Assembly (NCBI GenBank): GCA_013396655.1
Contig: WBMV01002681.1
Span: forward strand, 186,001 to 250,000
Direction: 5' to 3'
Length of the DNA stretch: 64,000 nucleotides
Origin: Campylorhamphus procurvoides
Taxonomy: Eukaryota > Chordata > Aves > Passeriformes > Dendrocolaptidae
How positions within the stretch are numbered: position 1 is the stretch's first letter; every line of letters begins with the position of its first letter. A program made the position numbers and the translations under genes. The notes beneath the pieces were generated by a model. The model worked only from the letters and a program-made list of their open reading frames with translations, was not told where the DNA came from and made no database searches. Below are positions 13,190 through 25,300 of the stretch, in pieces.

Positions 13190-13500
13190 CTCCCAGCTTC
13201 CAGTAGGCAGTGAGTTAGGGACTTCCTTTTCACTGGAGGGCATCCGGATCACCGTGCTTAATAGCTATTGATAGATATATCCTTCATGAATTAGTCTAAT
13301 CTCCTTTTGAACCCTGTTATACTTTTGGCTTCTGCAGCATCCTGTGGTAATGAGTTCCATGATTTAATTGTACATTGTAATGAAAAGTGCTTCCTTTTGT
13401 TTGCCTGAAAATTGCTGCTCAAAGTTGTTAATGGGGGCACTTGCCTGCTGTATGTGCTCCCTTTTGTTTAGAAGACAGAGCTGGTTAGTTTGTTCATAGT
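13190..13500 (-). mobile_element. Ancient CR1-type LINE fragment, antisense
   Basis: Read on the plus strand, this segment follows the antisense 3' part of old amniote CR1 elements. The landmarks come in the expected order: TAGCTATTGATAGATATATC, then CTTCATGAATTAGTCTAATC, TTTTGAACCCTGTTATACTT, GCATCCTGTGGTAATGAGTT, and AGTGCTTCCTTTTGTTTG. The copy is diverged and lacks any coding capacity. CR1 is the main non-LTR retrotransposon of birds and reptiles; this is one of its old lineages. The left border is clear to within some tens of bases, while the right one fades after about 13430. Confidence 0.75.
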
Positions 13501-13504
13501 CTTG

Positions 13505-16500
13505 ACTGGGGTTTCATTTCTTATGATGGTAAAATCCATAGCCAAGGAGAGCTAGAGAATACGTTTTGAGATTGCTTCAGTAGTGATGTATTTAATGTAT
13601 GAATAGCAGAATATACAGGTAATTCAAATGTGAATACTTTATTTTGATACTATGCCTGGGGTTGGTATGATATTTGTGAATAAGAAAACAGATGTAACAC
13701 AGGAAGGCTCTGATAAAGGTTTTCAACACATATGCAGACACACATGCACGTGTATTATCAGACTGTTTCTAAAATGATGTGTGCTCATGCCCTGATGTGT
13801 AGCATTTTCTGTGGAGATGGAGAGAGATTTTGTGGGCAAAGTGTGGCAAGTGCATGGAAAGCGTGGAAAAGACCACAGAGAATAACTATCTGGAAAATGA
13901 GCACTGGCAGCAGCTTGTGAGCAATAACAGCAAAAAGAAAGTGGACATTTGCCTTCTTCCCACCTTCTTTCTTTCTTTGTACAGGATCGGTAGGTGACGT
14001 CCATGCCCTTCATGAAATGGCTGACACAAGGGAAGTCCCACATAAGCAACTGAAAATGTGAGAGAACTTATACATTTTGCTGCTTCTGTGAAGATATGAA
14101 TTTAGTTTTGCCCTTTTGTTTCTTGGAAAAGATGAAAAAAGTTTTACTCATTTTTTTTGAAAAAAAAAAAAGAAAAGAGAATTGAAACAAAGGTAAGCAG
14201 TGTCTTTTTTCTAGGTACAGGAAATTTTACTTGGTTTAACAAAGTAACTGTGTGCTCTTGGAAAAAAAATGTCCTGTAGCTTCGCAAGCTTCAGGAACAA
14301 AATTTCGTAACTCTACATTTATTTTTCTGTTTTTAAGGGCAAAGAAACCCAGAAGGACTAGTCTTCTATTCAGAATATTTGGCTGTTCCTTGCAGGTGTT
14401 TGGGTTTTCAAATGTTTGGGCAGAACACCAGTAATTTGGTTTACGTATTACAGTGTTGTCTAGTTTCCTGCATGTTATTGTGCTGTGGAACAATGAAATT
14501 ACAATCCATGTCTACTAAGAACTTTTTTTTTTTTTGTCTTTTTAGACTGTGTCTCTTCACAAAACATTTAAGTGTGTCTTGGCCAGTTACCTTAGCTGTT
14601 TACCCAAGTAGCTACAGGACATCTGTTTCAAGATTGGTTAGAGGCACATCACATTTCACCTTCCTGAAGGGGAAAAGGACAGGAAACTTAATTTTGAATT
14701 TCAGCATTGCCAAAGTTTTCTGATTTCCATAAAGATGCCAGACAGTGACATCATATCTACTCTGTGTCCCTTTGCCTTATGGCTGGAACTTCATTGCTTG
14801 ATGGAAAAGTTGCAGGGGAATGATTGATCTTGACTTTCACCAGTGCTGTACCAAGCAGAAGTAACAAATGGTGTCATTGCTGAAGCCTGTGAAACAGGAT
14901 TTGTAGTCATGGTTGTAGCTGGAGCCAAGGACAGAGGCACTGAACCAGAACCTACACAGAACCCAAACCTTGCCAAGGTCACATGTTATTTTATTTATTT
15001 GTTTTAACTTGACTAAGTAGGTTTGTGATCATTTAACCATAGGCCCTGTTCATAACAGTCCTGTGGGTTTGCAAGAAAACAACTCTTCAGTGTTTTCGAA
15101 TACGATTTCAATTAAATGTTATTATTCAGAACAAATGCTTTCACCTACCACATCATGTAATTGTAATCTGTGCTTTTGCTTTCAAGTCTGTTATAGTGAA
15201 CACAGGTTAAATGACCACATAAAATAATTAACACTGGCCTTTGTGAAAACAAATACATTCAGAAATAAGACTGAAAAATCCTAGTGCACTTAACCAAAGC
15301 AGCATTCTGTTGGCTAAATCCTAAAATACTGGCTTTTGAACCATGACTGTAATAAGCATCCTTAGAATTGAATGCAGGTCACTTGCTGCAGGGATGCATT
15401 CTCAACTGAAGGGTGCACATTGGAAGTGATTATTAGTGTTTCTAATTATATCATGGCAAGTACTGTAGCAAGTAGATACTTTTTTGGTTTTTTCGGTTCC
15501 ACTTCTCAGCCACTCAGTCTGTATAAAGATGTGGTTGTGTTCTGCTCAACACCTGACACATGCTTCTCAGAAATGGCTCCATTTCAAACCTAAGTGAAGT
15601 GAACCCTGCACAGAAGGCCTAATGTATGAAATTACTGAACCCTCATGTTTTTGACAGAAGTCAAGGTGAGTTGTTGCTTAAAAACCCTTTCTGAACATTT
15701 TCATCTCATAGTGGCAAATTTTTCTTTGCCTAAAAAAGGGCTACATATTACATATGTTACCACATTTTTATTCTTCATGCTAAATCACAGTGAAACTCCT
15801 AATGAAAAAAAATAACTTGTAAAATAAAGCTTTTGCTAAGAACTGTAAGTCTTCCCAGCTTTACAAAAAAAGCTGCCATGAGCCATTTTTAAAATAACTT
15901 TAGGAAATATTATGTTACAAATGTTACAAACATATTTAAAGGAACGCTAAATGTTATGTCAAAGTTAAGGGTCTGACTTTTTTTTCCTTAAAACTACAGA
16001 CATTTAAACCAACCTGTGTTCACAAAAGAAATGTTGATAGACCCTTAACTCTTGTGAATCTAGTGATTACTGGCATAAAGAAAAGAAAGAACACATTCTG
16101 AAATATATTACAATAAAACTATATACAGCATGGTTTATATATTTATAAGTTTTAGATTGTCATGATAGTTTTCTGTGTCTATCAACAGCATTAAAAAAAA
16201 CCCAACAAACCAGTAAGCAAACCTGGAATACCACAAACCAATCAATAAAGTTTAAAAGCTCCAGTGAATCTAACCTATAACAGGTCCTTGTTTGGAGAAC
16301 ATGCTCAAGAAACACATGTGCCTTTAAGAGGTCTTGAAAGAATTTACACCCATGGACCATTACCATTTCCAAACACCCTGCAGCTTTACCAGCCCAACAT
16401 GTGCTGACTGTATATCACCATGACCCTTTCACTAAAGCTCTTTTGACTGGAGTGCTTTTAATACCCACTTTCTCAGCTGAGCTCAGGAGTGATTTGTTTT

Positions 16501-16750
16501 ACATGCCACATTAATCCTTTCCACATTTTCTGGATGAGGCAACCACAATTCCACTTGTGAGGTGTTTCTAAAACATAGTTATAGGAATAAAGCAGCAGGG
16601 TCCCAGACTTGACAACTTCCCTTTGGGCGGCTGACAAAGTGGGCTATCGTGGCTGGTGTTGGAGCTTGCAGTTGTGCCTGGCAGTGAGGGTGGCCTGCTC
16701 TCCATGGTTAGTCAGAGGCCCAATTACTGTTGGCAATTCAGCCACAATTA
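13505..16750. other. Non-coding DNA, no gene seen
   Basis: AT-rich unique sequence. Low-complexity runs lie at 14152-14171 (T-run then A-run), 14523-14535 (T-run) and 16192-16200 (A-run). Open frames reach 108-114 codons on both strands but show no domain, and the longer ones overlap frames on the other strand. No transposon end was recognised. Confidence 0.5.
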
Positions 16751-16759
16751 AAACCCTGT

Positions 16760-17400
16760 AGGGATGTTCATAGATTTAATGTCCAATGAATGCTGATGCA
16801 GATTAATAAAATCCAGCTCGCCTTTTATAAGCTTAAGATGAAATGCAACAGAGAGAAACAGAACTGAAAGTATAAATCGCAGCTCCGTAAACCCCAAGAA
16901 GTTTATGCCTCACACCTACATGATTGGAGGAAAAGAGCTTTTTATAAATGGGCAATTAGTGTTCAGTGTACTGGGTTTTATTATGTGGTAATTTTACAGT
17001 TTTCACTTTAAAGACACCCCGAAAAAAATCAAAGGCCAAATGAATTTCTGTTGTATGCATTTATGAGCTTTCTGCATTTATAATGTTAGCTCAATGTTAC
17101 TAATGTAGGGTTTTGAAAATTTAGTGTTGTCATCAAGGCTAACAGAGTGGACCAACCAATTATAAAACTGTTTTTACATGTCAGCGCTGTGCACATTTTA
17201 TTAACAAGTTAGTATTATGCTCCATTTTTTATGTGTTAAATCGAACTGTACACGTAACTGGAGAACAAAAATTATGTTTCTACGCAATTTAATTTATTGC
17301 TCTTCCTCCGTTAATTTTACTTGCAAGCTCAATGGTCTGAGTTGAACTATAAATTAAAGTGAGGTGAGTCTTACATATAATTTGATTTACTCTGGTAATT
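16760..17400. other. Possible conserved non-coding element (regulatory candidate)
   Basis: About 640 bases without simple repeats or transposon traces. The text is balanced and AT-rich, with many homeodomain-type TAAT/ATTA cores, for example GCAATTAGTG near 16960, GTGGTAATTTTA near 16985, and a cluster at 17285-17360 including TTAATTTTACTTGC and CTATAAATTAAAG. It has no open frame of useful length. Its style resembles developmental enhancers found in avian gene deserts. This is inference from composition; conservation was not measured. Confidence 0.25.
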
Positions 17401-18820
17401 TCTGAATGAAGTGTCTGAATCCAAATGCCTGTCTACAATTGTCTTTACAGCATCCTATAGGAACAGAATAAAAAAAAAACACACGGTGGCTAATCAAGAG
17501 TTTTCTGGTAAAGGCTTTTACGCTCATACACCAGCCTGTTTCACAAAACTTCAAACAACAAAAGTAGCTGCATGAGACATTCATGCCATGTGGCAGGTGT
17601 CACCAGATGGTGCCATTTCAGTCTTCCAGACTATTTCTTCCTTTTCTCTTTTATTTGAGCATGCAAGCAAATATTCATTCCTGGGATGATATACCCTTTC
17701 TTCCTTTTTTATTTTTTTGTTGTTAAATTTTTGTGTATGTTTATAGAGTTCTGGGTGAAGAGAGCTGTGTTATCGGAAGGTGAGGTAGTTATTTGCTTTG
17801 ATCTCATATTAAAATGTGTTCTTCAGGTGGAATGGTTTCTTGTAATCCCAATTTTAGTGATGAGCTGAGACTCTAGAACAAAGGAATTACTTTCAAGCTG
17901 TTTGATTTTCTCTGTACCAGTACTTATTTATATGTGTAAATAAACCAAGTCATATTTGGAATATAACCAGAGTCCACATATCTGATTTCCCTCATCTGCC
18001 AGGACACCTGCAACTGCTCTGCAGGGGGACAACAAAGGTGTCTCCACAAATTCTCCATCTTTATTTTGCAATGAGATATTTATTGATCTGACTTTTAAGA
18101 TATGCTAATTGCCTGCAGCTGCGAGCTGGAGGCACCCAATGTTTTTATGTGTCTCAGGTTTTTGGCCTGACTTCTCTCCTGGGCATCTAGTAGAACCTCT
18201 CTGCCAGCTTCACCAGCTGTACATTAAGACCTTGTTGACTGTACTTTTTCAGTGTTTTTTCTTTTCTGACTGTATTCTGGTAGATAGCTCAGTAGCACAG
18301 AAATATCAGCATGTATTCTTCACATTTTGTTCTTGAGTCATTATTACAGGTAGAGAAGCTCTGACCCTGAACTTAGTCTTGCTGCTTGGTCTGACTGGTT
18401 ATTTCAAAAACTTGAAGCACACGAGCAAAGAGAGGTACAGCTGAGCCACTCTTTGTTGCCAGTGGCATGCACAGAGTAATGTGAAGTATCCAAGAAATAA
18501 ATTTTGCTGTCATTGAGGAGGTATTGCATCTAGTGAAGAAGAAAGACTACACCACTTATGACACTACCCACCACCGTTCCCCAAGTATATGGACCATGTT
18601 TCAGTATCACATGTAACCTGAGTGTGGACTCCATCAGGACAAAGCTGACATGTAGCCCATGAGCTCTCTGAGTCATTCTGCATTGTGTCTGAAGCTCCTC
18701 CCAATGCTCTGCATTTCAGGGAGACTACACAGGTAGCAGCAGTCTGCATGCCGAAAGGAAAAAGACCACCTTTCATGAAATAACCAACCAGCTGGATTTT
18801 GTGAGCTGTACAGCAAACCC
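17400..18820. other. Non-coding DNA, no gene seen
   Basis: Unique sequence. Short frames of 60-75 codons occur on both strands without recognisable motifs. An A-run lies at about 17470-17479. Nothing else can be supported. Confidence 0.5.
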
Positions 18821-18825
18821 ATCAC

Positions 18826-19305
18826 ATAGAATCATACCTTAGGAGAATAATCGAATCGTGGAATCATGGTACAGTTTGGTTTGGAAGGGGCCTTAAAGAT
18901 CATCTAGTTCCAAGCCCTCTGCTGTTGGCATGGTCACATTTCATCAGACCAGGTTGCTCAGAGCCCAGTCCAACCTGGCCTTGAATGTGGCCAGGGATGG
19001 GGCACCTACAACTTCTCTGGGTAACCTGTTCCAGTGCCTCACCACTCTCACAGTGAAATTTTTTTTCCTAATATCTAATCTAACCATACTCTCAGTTTAA
19101 AGCCATTCCGACTTGTCCTGCCACTACATGCTATTGTAAATAATCTCTCTCCGTCTTTTTTGTAGTCCCCCTTCAGGTACCAGAAGGCTGCAATCAGGTT
19201 ACCCAGAAGCCTTCTCTTTTACAGGCTAAACAAACCAGTTCTCTTAGCCTTTCCTCACAGGAGAAGTGTTCCATCCCTGTAATTAACTTTGTGGCCCTAA
19301 ATTTC
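18826..19305 (-). mobile_element. CR1 LINE 3' fragment, antisense
   Basis: On the plus strand this reads as a reversed CR1 3' end. It opens with AGAATCAT copies, which are the reverse complement of the CR1 terminal ATTCTATGAT-type repeat. Then come TTTGGAAGGGGCCTTAAAGA, TCATCTAGTTCCAAGCCC, TCCAACCTGGCCTTGAATG, CCTGTTCCAGTGCCTCACCA, TTCCTAATATCTAATCTAA, and later TTAGCCTTTCCTCACAGGAG and AACTTTGTGGCCCT. That covers about 480 bases of the reverse-transcriptase 3' tail and 3' UTR. The copy is 5'-truncated, as most CR1 insertions are, and is much closer to the family pattern than the 13.2-kb copy, so it is younger. No usable coding frame remains. Confidence 0.92.
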
Positions 19306-19309
19306 CTGA

Positions 19310-21610
19310 AGGGTAACCTCTATCGTGCTCTCTAAAAACTTGACCCTTTTCAAATAGAAAACCAGCGAAGTTCTGGCAATGATTCCTGTGGGGAACAGAG
19401 TAGACTGCATGGCCCTTAGATCACCATGCTCCGAATGGCTGCACATGTGTTGCATTGGACTTCCTCAGGCTCCAGGCAGGCTGGCACAACTCTACAGGAC
19501 ATGGGCCTACAGGAACTTGCCCACACTATTCAGCCTTGTTCACTTAGCACACACAGAGCATTGCACTGATAGAGCAACAGTCTGCTCTCGGAGCTGGCTG
19601 GTTCAACATGAACTTGGCTCCTTCTCTCAGAGCACAGGCATTGTCCTCAGCCCTAAAGGGTTGATGTGCACTTTCCTTATCGATACCTTTGGCTCTTGAG
19701 AAATAATTTAATTCCCTTTAATTTAATTTTTACTGACTTTGTTTTTATTAAATAGTCTTCCTTGCATGAAAAAGACATTTCATATACATAGAGACCTTTC
19801 TGTGATAAGTCCAACCTATTAAAATTATTTGTAGCCACATATGCACAGTAGCATCATTTACTGTATGCCACAGAAAATAGGCATAGAAAATTCTGAGCTG
19901 TAAATACTATGCAGACAAATAGCTTTTCAAGAAGATAGTCTAGACTGTATGGAAGAAAACAGTGATTCCTTTAGCAAGACAACTTCCTGAAGTTTTGAGG
20001 GGACGTGTTGTTTTTTTAATATCTACCCAAAAATGGGAACATGGTAGCAAACAACATGTTTTGTAGACCAAACAGAAATATACCTTTATCTGCTCTTCTT
20101 TGGAAATTATTACTTATGGGTTTGGATTTCTATTCTTTTTATTGTTTTCAGTAGCCATTTAATAAGATCTTTCTAATTGCTTGTACCTTAGGATACAGAT
20201 TTTGATTGTAAAGATGACATAAAAATAACAATCATTGAGCTTTTTAAAAACCTCAGATAGATTTTGATCACTTTCATGATCGCATACTTACAAAAATTTT
20301 CATATGCCAGTTCAAAAATCAACTCAGCTGTATTTTGTATAGGGATATAATCTGAGCCACAAAAATTGCCTACTTCTCTTTTGCCTTTGGGCAATTTTTC
20401 AATCTTAGCTAAACCAAGTCCATAATGTACGCCTGCTGGCCAGCATTCCAGGTAAATGAACAGCTTTTAAGGAAAAATTACGCTGTTTTTCAAAAGCTTG
20501 ACATTTTTAAAATACAAGTCCAGAATTGAAACCTTCAATAATTTTTCCATGCCTATATGTTGCAAGCAGAAAAATGTTACACAAATGAATACATCTGGGA
20601 TTATTTTCAAGCTGTTATTTCCCACCAGGGAAAATATTTAGAAATAAGGCTCAATTTTTTTTTCTGTGCTGAAACTACAAAGAGGCCAGCCATCTTGATG
20701 TTTTTCCAGATTTTTTTAATGGTTTTACTGATATTGTGTAGTGACTTTAATACCCTGTTTTGTATGCCCTTATATTCAAGAATAGTAAGCATTTATGTTG
20801 GGCTTATTCCAGTTTTTAAATCTGTTTTGTGGCATTTATGACCTAAAGCTAATAAGGACATTCAGTATTTTCTTGTAAAATATTGAAAATACCCTTTACC
20901 ATGAAAATAAAGGGGAAATGTTTTTAGAATTAAAACAAAAAGGACAAAAAAAGAAAAAAAAAAAGAAATAAAGAAAAAAAGTGGCCTAACCAAAGGCAGG
21001 AACTGCCCTTATTTCCTTATTTTAAACTCACCAGGCTTTGCCATAGCAGTAAAGTGGTGTTTCCTCGGTATCAAGGAACTGGCAGAAACTCATCAAACTC
21101 AAAAAAAGCCCAGCAGAGGTTTGCCAGTACCTGGATAGAAGGTACTACTGGACAAGGCTAGGTGGAAAACTTTTATTGAAATGGATCTTTCTAAAAATGT
21201 GGGTTGGTTAAAAATTAAAATTCCCAACAGAAAAGGGTTTGGATGCCTTTTTTGACATTAAAAGTGTAGAAGAATTTTTCGTTGATAAAATCTAAAATCA
21301 GTTTATTTTTATTCTCTTTGGAAGATAGTGTCCTTCTTCTCTGGCTTGAAATTACTTTGCATTTTTGGAAAAGAAACCAACTGAAACATAAAACTTATAA
21401 ATACTCTCACACATGAAATCTTTTAGGATGAGATAAGTACAGTGCTGCTTAGAAGACTTTTAGTTAAATATCTCAGGATTTCAAGTGTTTTCTTGGATGG
21501 TCTTTTTTTTCCCCTCAGAAATGTGGATATTGTTGTGAAGCAGCAGTCCATTTCCTTCCCAGTCCAGTGTTTTCATATCCCTAAAGTGTCTTTTCTGGGG
21601 CTTATATGAA
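19310..21610. other. Non-coding DNA with an A-rich tract
   Basis: No gene was recognised. An A-rich stretch of A-runs broken by G and C lies at about 20931-20980; I found no coding-like sequence before it that would make it a retrocopy tail. A T-run lies at about 21505-21512. Open frames are at most 106 codons and have no recognisable domain. Confidence 0.5.
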
Positions 21611-21618
21611 GGCATGAG

Positions 21619-21708
21619 CATTATGCCCATTTTACAGACTGGAAGGCAAGATGTGGAGCTGCTGTGCTAACCGAGTTGGTGGCAGAATTATTGTCCATTG
21701 AACCCCTT
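21619..21708 (-). mobile_element. MIR-like (CORE) SINE remnant, antisense
   Basis: The plus strand reads ATTATGCCCATTTTACAGAC, then AGTTGGTGGCAGAATTATTG and CATTGAACCCC. This is the order seen in an antisense MIR element (CCCATTTTACAGATGAGG, AGTAAGTGGCAGAGC, GATTCGAACCC). It is short and diverged. MIR-type SINEs are tRNA-derived and old enough to be shared by amniotes. Chance similarity is possible but less likely, given three landmarks in order. Confidence 0.4.
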
Positions 21709-22004
21709 TCTAAATGCCAATATTGGCTGATGCTGCCCTGGTGATGCACAAGACCTGCCCTGCTCCCTGCCGTGCAAGTGCATTGCAGTCCAGCAGTACT
21801 CATGCAGCACTGCTTCCTCCAGGCTTATATTTGCTCTGTACAATAGAGGGTCAATTTAAATAAATGCCTTATTTACATTCACAGCTGTGAAAAATTGCCT
21901 ACCAAGGCCCTGTGTGCCCCAGCGTGCCGCTTGGTGAAATCATGGTAACATTGAAATCATTATTCTGACAGGAACTCAGCCAGCCAGACGCCTACAGAAG
22001 CGCT

Positions 22005-22330
22005 TTTCCTTTCCTTTGCTCTGGGAAGCACGGCCCGCAGGCCTCTCCAGAAAGCTCTCCAGCTCCATTCATTTATTTATTTGCTGCATCGCCAGGTCAC
22101 TAAATTCTGGTTTCTGCGGGGGGAAAGAGCTGCTGGGGCGGCAGGGAGGCCCTGCCAGCAGCAGCAGGGGGGAGGCAGCTGCAGCTGGAGCTGAGCCCTT
22201 CCCCAGGGAAAGGGGGGCCATCACCACACGTCCAACACCACTGGGGCTTCCTGGCCAGCCACCTCGTCCCACTGTTTACATGGAATTGCATGGGCAAAAT
22301 GGGACAGCACTGGCCTGGCTCTGCTCCTGC
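22005..22330. other. GC-rich patch, moderate CpG
   Basis: A local rise in G+C within AT-rich DNA, with repeated GCAGCAGC-type and GGGG blocks (22120-22220) and roughly eight CpG sites in about 300 bases. Frames overlap here in several registers on both strands, as GC-rich composition allows, and none has a recognisable motif. It could be a weak or eroded CpG island or a regulatory element; the sequence just upstream (21840-22000) is repeat-free and well mixed. Confidence 0.45.
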
Positions 22331-22339
22331 TGCTTCATG

Positions 22340-25300
22340 TCTGATGGGTAGGATTTGGGAAGAATTTGGGCTTTTTTAAAGTTTTAATTTAAAGTGTCAT
22401 GTCATTGCAAAATAGAAAAAGGAAGAAGAAAAATGTATCTACAATGAACATCACTCCGAAAGTCACATAATCTACAGGGCATTGCTAGCCAGTAGCTAAT
22501 TATTACCCAGCTCTCCTCCCACCCCTGCTTATTAGGAAAGTTTAGATATTCGTTCCCGTTTGCTGTTCTGAATAGCACAGATGGAAGGAAATGAATATGC
22601 CATTTGCTTTTTGTGACCTCAGGGGAGTGGAGCAAAATATGGATGTGAAAACATTGCCAGAACCCTGAAAGTTATATTCTTTCATTCATTAGTTTTCCTG
22701 CTTCTCTATTCCATATGCTCTCCTTTCCTTCAGCTCCATGGAAAAGTATTGACGAGCCAAACGAGTAATATAATTAGAGCTTATATATGACTTGAATGGT
22801 GTATGTGGCTTGACTGGCCTGTTAGCCAGGGTGGCTGCTATATGGCCAGCACAGCTCAGAATAACACAGACTATGGGCATGAAAGTCCACAACTATCTTA
22901 TCCTCCAAAACGTCTTTTGACACGTTATTTGTGGATTAGTGTGTATGAATGGTTCAATACAGCAAGAAGTCACAATGAATAAACAGAAGGGACCAGATTC
23001 TTCATAAGGATGTACACATGGTTCTCATTTTAAGGCCCAAACCAATCCACTTAATGTAAATCCTCCTCCAGACTTCATAGGGAATCTAGCCTTTCTGGCT
23101 AGCTATAGTAAAGGACTTAGACACCTAAGGCAGGATGTAGGTGGAACAGCATCCAAAAGTGCTCTCCAGAAACCCGTGCTTGGCTGCTGCCTAATCCTGG
23201 AGGCGCCTAGTCTTTCAAGGCACTTCCCTTTTTGATTTTAAAGTTCTATAGGTGACAATGGTCATCCAGACCATGTCCAGATCAGCTGAGTCTGAGCAGC
23301 TCATCAGCCAGTTCTTTCCTCGGACTGGTTTAAAGCCAGGAACTAAGCAGAAGATGCCTAAGACTTTTGAAGGCCACATCTGGTAGGCATTTTCAAAGCA
23401 TCATAACATACAGTGGTGAATCAAATGTTCTTCATATCATTCTGCTTTAATACTGAAATGTCAAAAGGCATTTCTTCCAAGCCAGATCTGAAAACAGAAG
23501 AAAGACTAGAAAGATAATTTTTTTTTTTTTTTGGTGAACCTAGAAAGCAGTATGATGTGGAGTGGAAATATATTTAATTATTCAAGGTATCTTCACTTTT
23601 CCTCTCCAAAAGTGTTTAAAGGGTATTTCTAACTCAACTTTGACTGGGATGAAAAAACCAGTCACCTTATCCCTAAACAGTCTCATCCCAGGAAAGCTCA
23701 CATTCTCTATACCAAGTTGAATGGAATATATGTCAAATAATTCAGTATGGATAATTTTTTTCTACATCTAAGTTTGGAAACAAAACCTTCAGTCTATATT
23801 AAGATGGCAACTTGCTAACAAAAAGGAACACTATTTGCAGAAGTCAGTTGCTTTTTGCACAGGTAAAGCATGGTGCTTTAGAGGGCAGAGGAATGTTGTG
23901 TATTACATGAAGACTGCAGGGTGGACGTGTTAATTCTGTGTCAGACATTTGGCAAAACAGAAATATAGCCACAGAAATAGAACATTTTCAACACATCTTG
24001 CTTTGAAAATAAAATAACTTGGCTCCTAAGTGGTATTTTTTCATTAAAATAGAGGTTTTGCTGTGGTATTTATGTGTCAGGAGGAGCCCATTAGTCTACG
24101 ATGATATTTTTTTTCCATTGACATTATCTTTTAATTATATCATTCTGAACCACATCACTGGTGGAGGATCGATTTTTACAGCCCAGTTTACATATCGCTT
24201 CAGCATCTAATTCTGAGGAGGTGTTACACACACTTTGAGGTTTCTGCTTCCCTTTTTTAAAATAATTTGGAACTCATGACTGCTTAAAAAGGCATCAACA
24301 AAGGTGCCTGTCTTTCCTTTGAAGTCATTTTTTGCGGAAATCACAGTCACTGACCAAAAGGTTTCAAAAGATTAAATTGTGCTTATTTTACGACATTTTA
24401 AAACAGCAGGGTTAAATGCTGGGCCAGCTGCCAGGCAGTCAGCAGCACCCATACTTTCATGTTCAGCAGCCAGACACATCTACAGCAGTTATTTCTGAGT
24501 AGTTATTCCTGAAATATGTCAGTCAGAACAGCAGAGAAGATTTAGGGTTTTTGTGCTTTGATGATTGGCTAATGAAAATGTATTTTATATATACGCCGTG
24601 AGTGTGATGAATTTCAGAGTGGTTTGCTTTTTAAAAAAAATAAAAAGAGTGTGGTGGGAAAATTAGATAGTTATAATTCTCTTTGCGAATACTGGCTTCT
24701 CCCTAAACTGGAACCAACTCAGAGATCCACAAAATTGTGGCTGTCAGACACTTGTGTCTCATAGTGCGTTATCCACATGCAGCAAAACAATTCACTGCTC
24801 ATTCCTTTATATGGGGGCTGTAACGGACTGAGGGCCAGCTTAAATGCACAGAATTGTTTCAGAAAGGGATACATAAACCTTGATGCCATCTTTGGTAAGG
24901 AACTGAGGAGAGGAAGGACACTCAGACGCTGTCCATCCAAGGCAGAAGTGCTGTCGGCTTAGTGGATCTTTTTTGAAGTTTAGCTCTGTTACAGTCAGGA
25001 AGTGATTTGCTCCATTTTACAAATTCTCATTCTGGTCTTTTCTTCTTAATCCTTATGTGATGCCTGGTTTCCCTTGCCTTGGTATGTGGGTTTTTTTCAT
25101 CTGCCTTTTTCCATTTTGAGGACTCACAGGCCAGACTCTGTGCTGGTTTCCGCCACTTTGTATTGTGCAGGTGTTGCAGGGCACTGCCTTAACTGGCCCC
25201 CGGGGGATGTTCCCTGTGTAGGGAGCTGTGCAGCCAGTGCAAGGTGGTATAAACAGCTCTTGTGCCAATTCTTCTCCCCATGCTGGCACTGGAACTGACT

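Noticed and set aside
23040..23420. TAGACACCTAAGGC and GGCGCCTAGTC motifs, like an old amniote repeat with TTAGGTGCCTAA words
   Set aside because: Word-level similarity only; no collinear stretch long enough to support a call.
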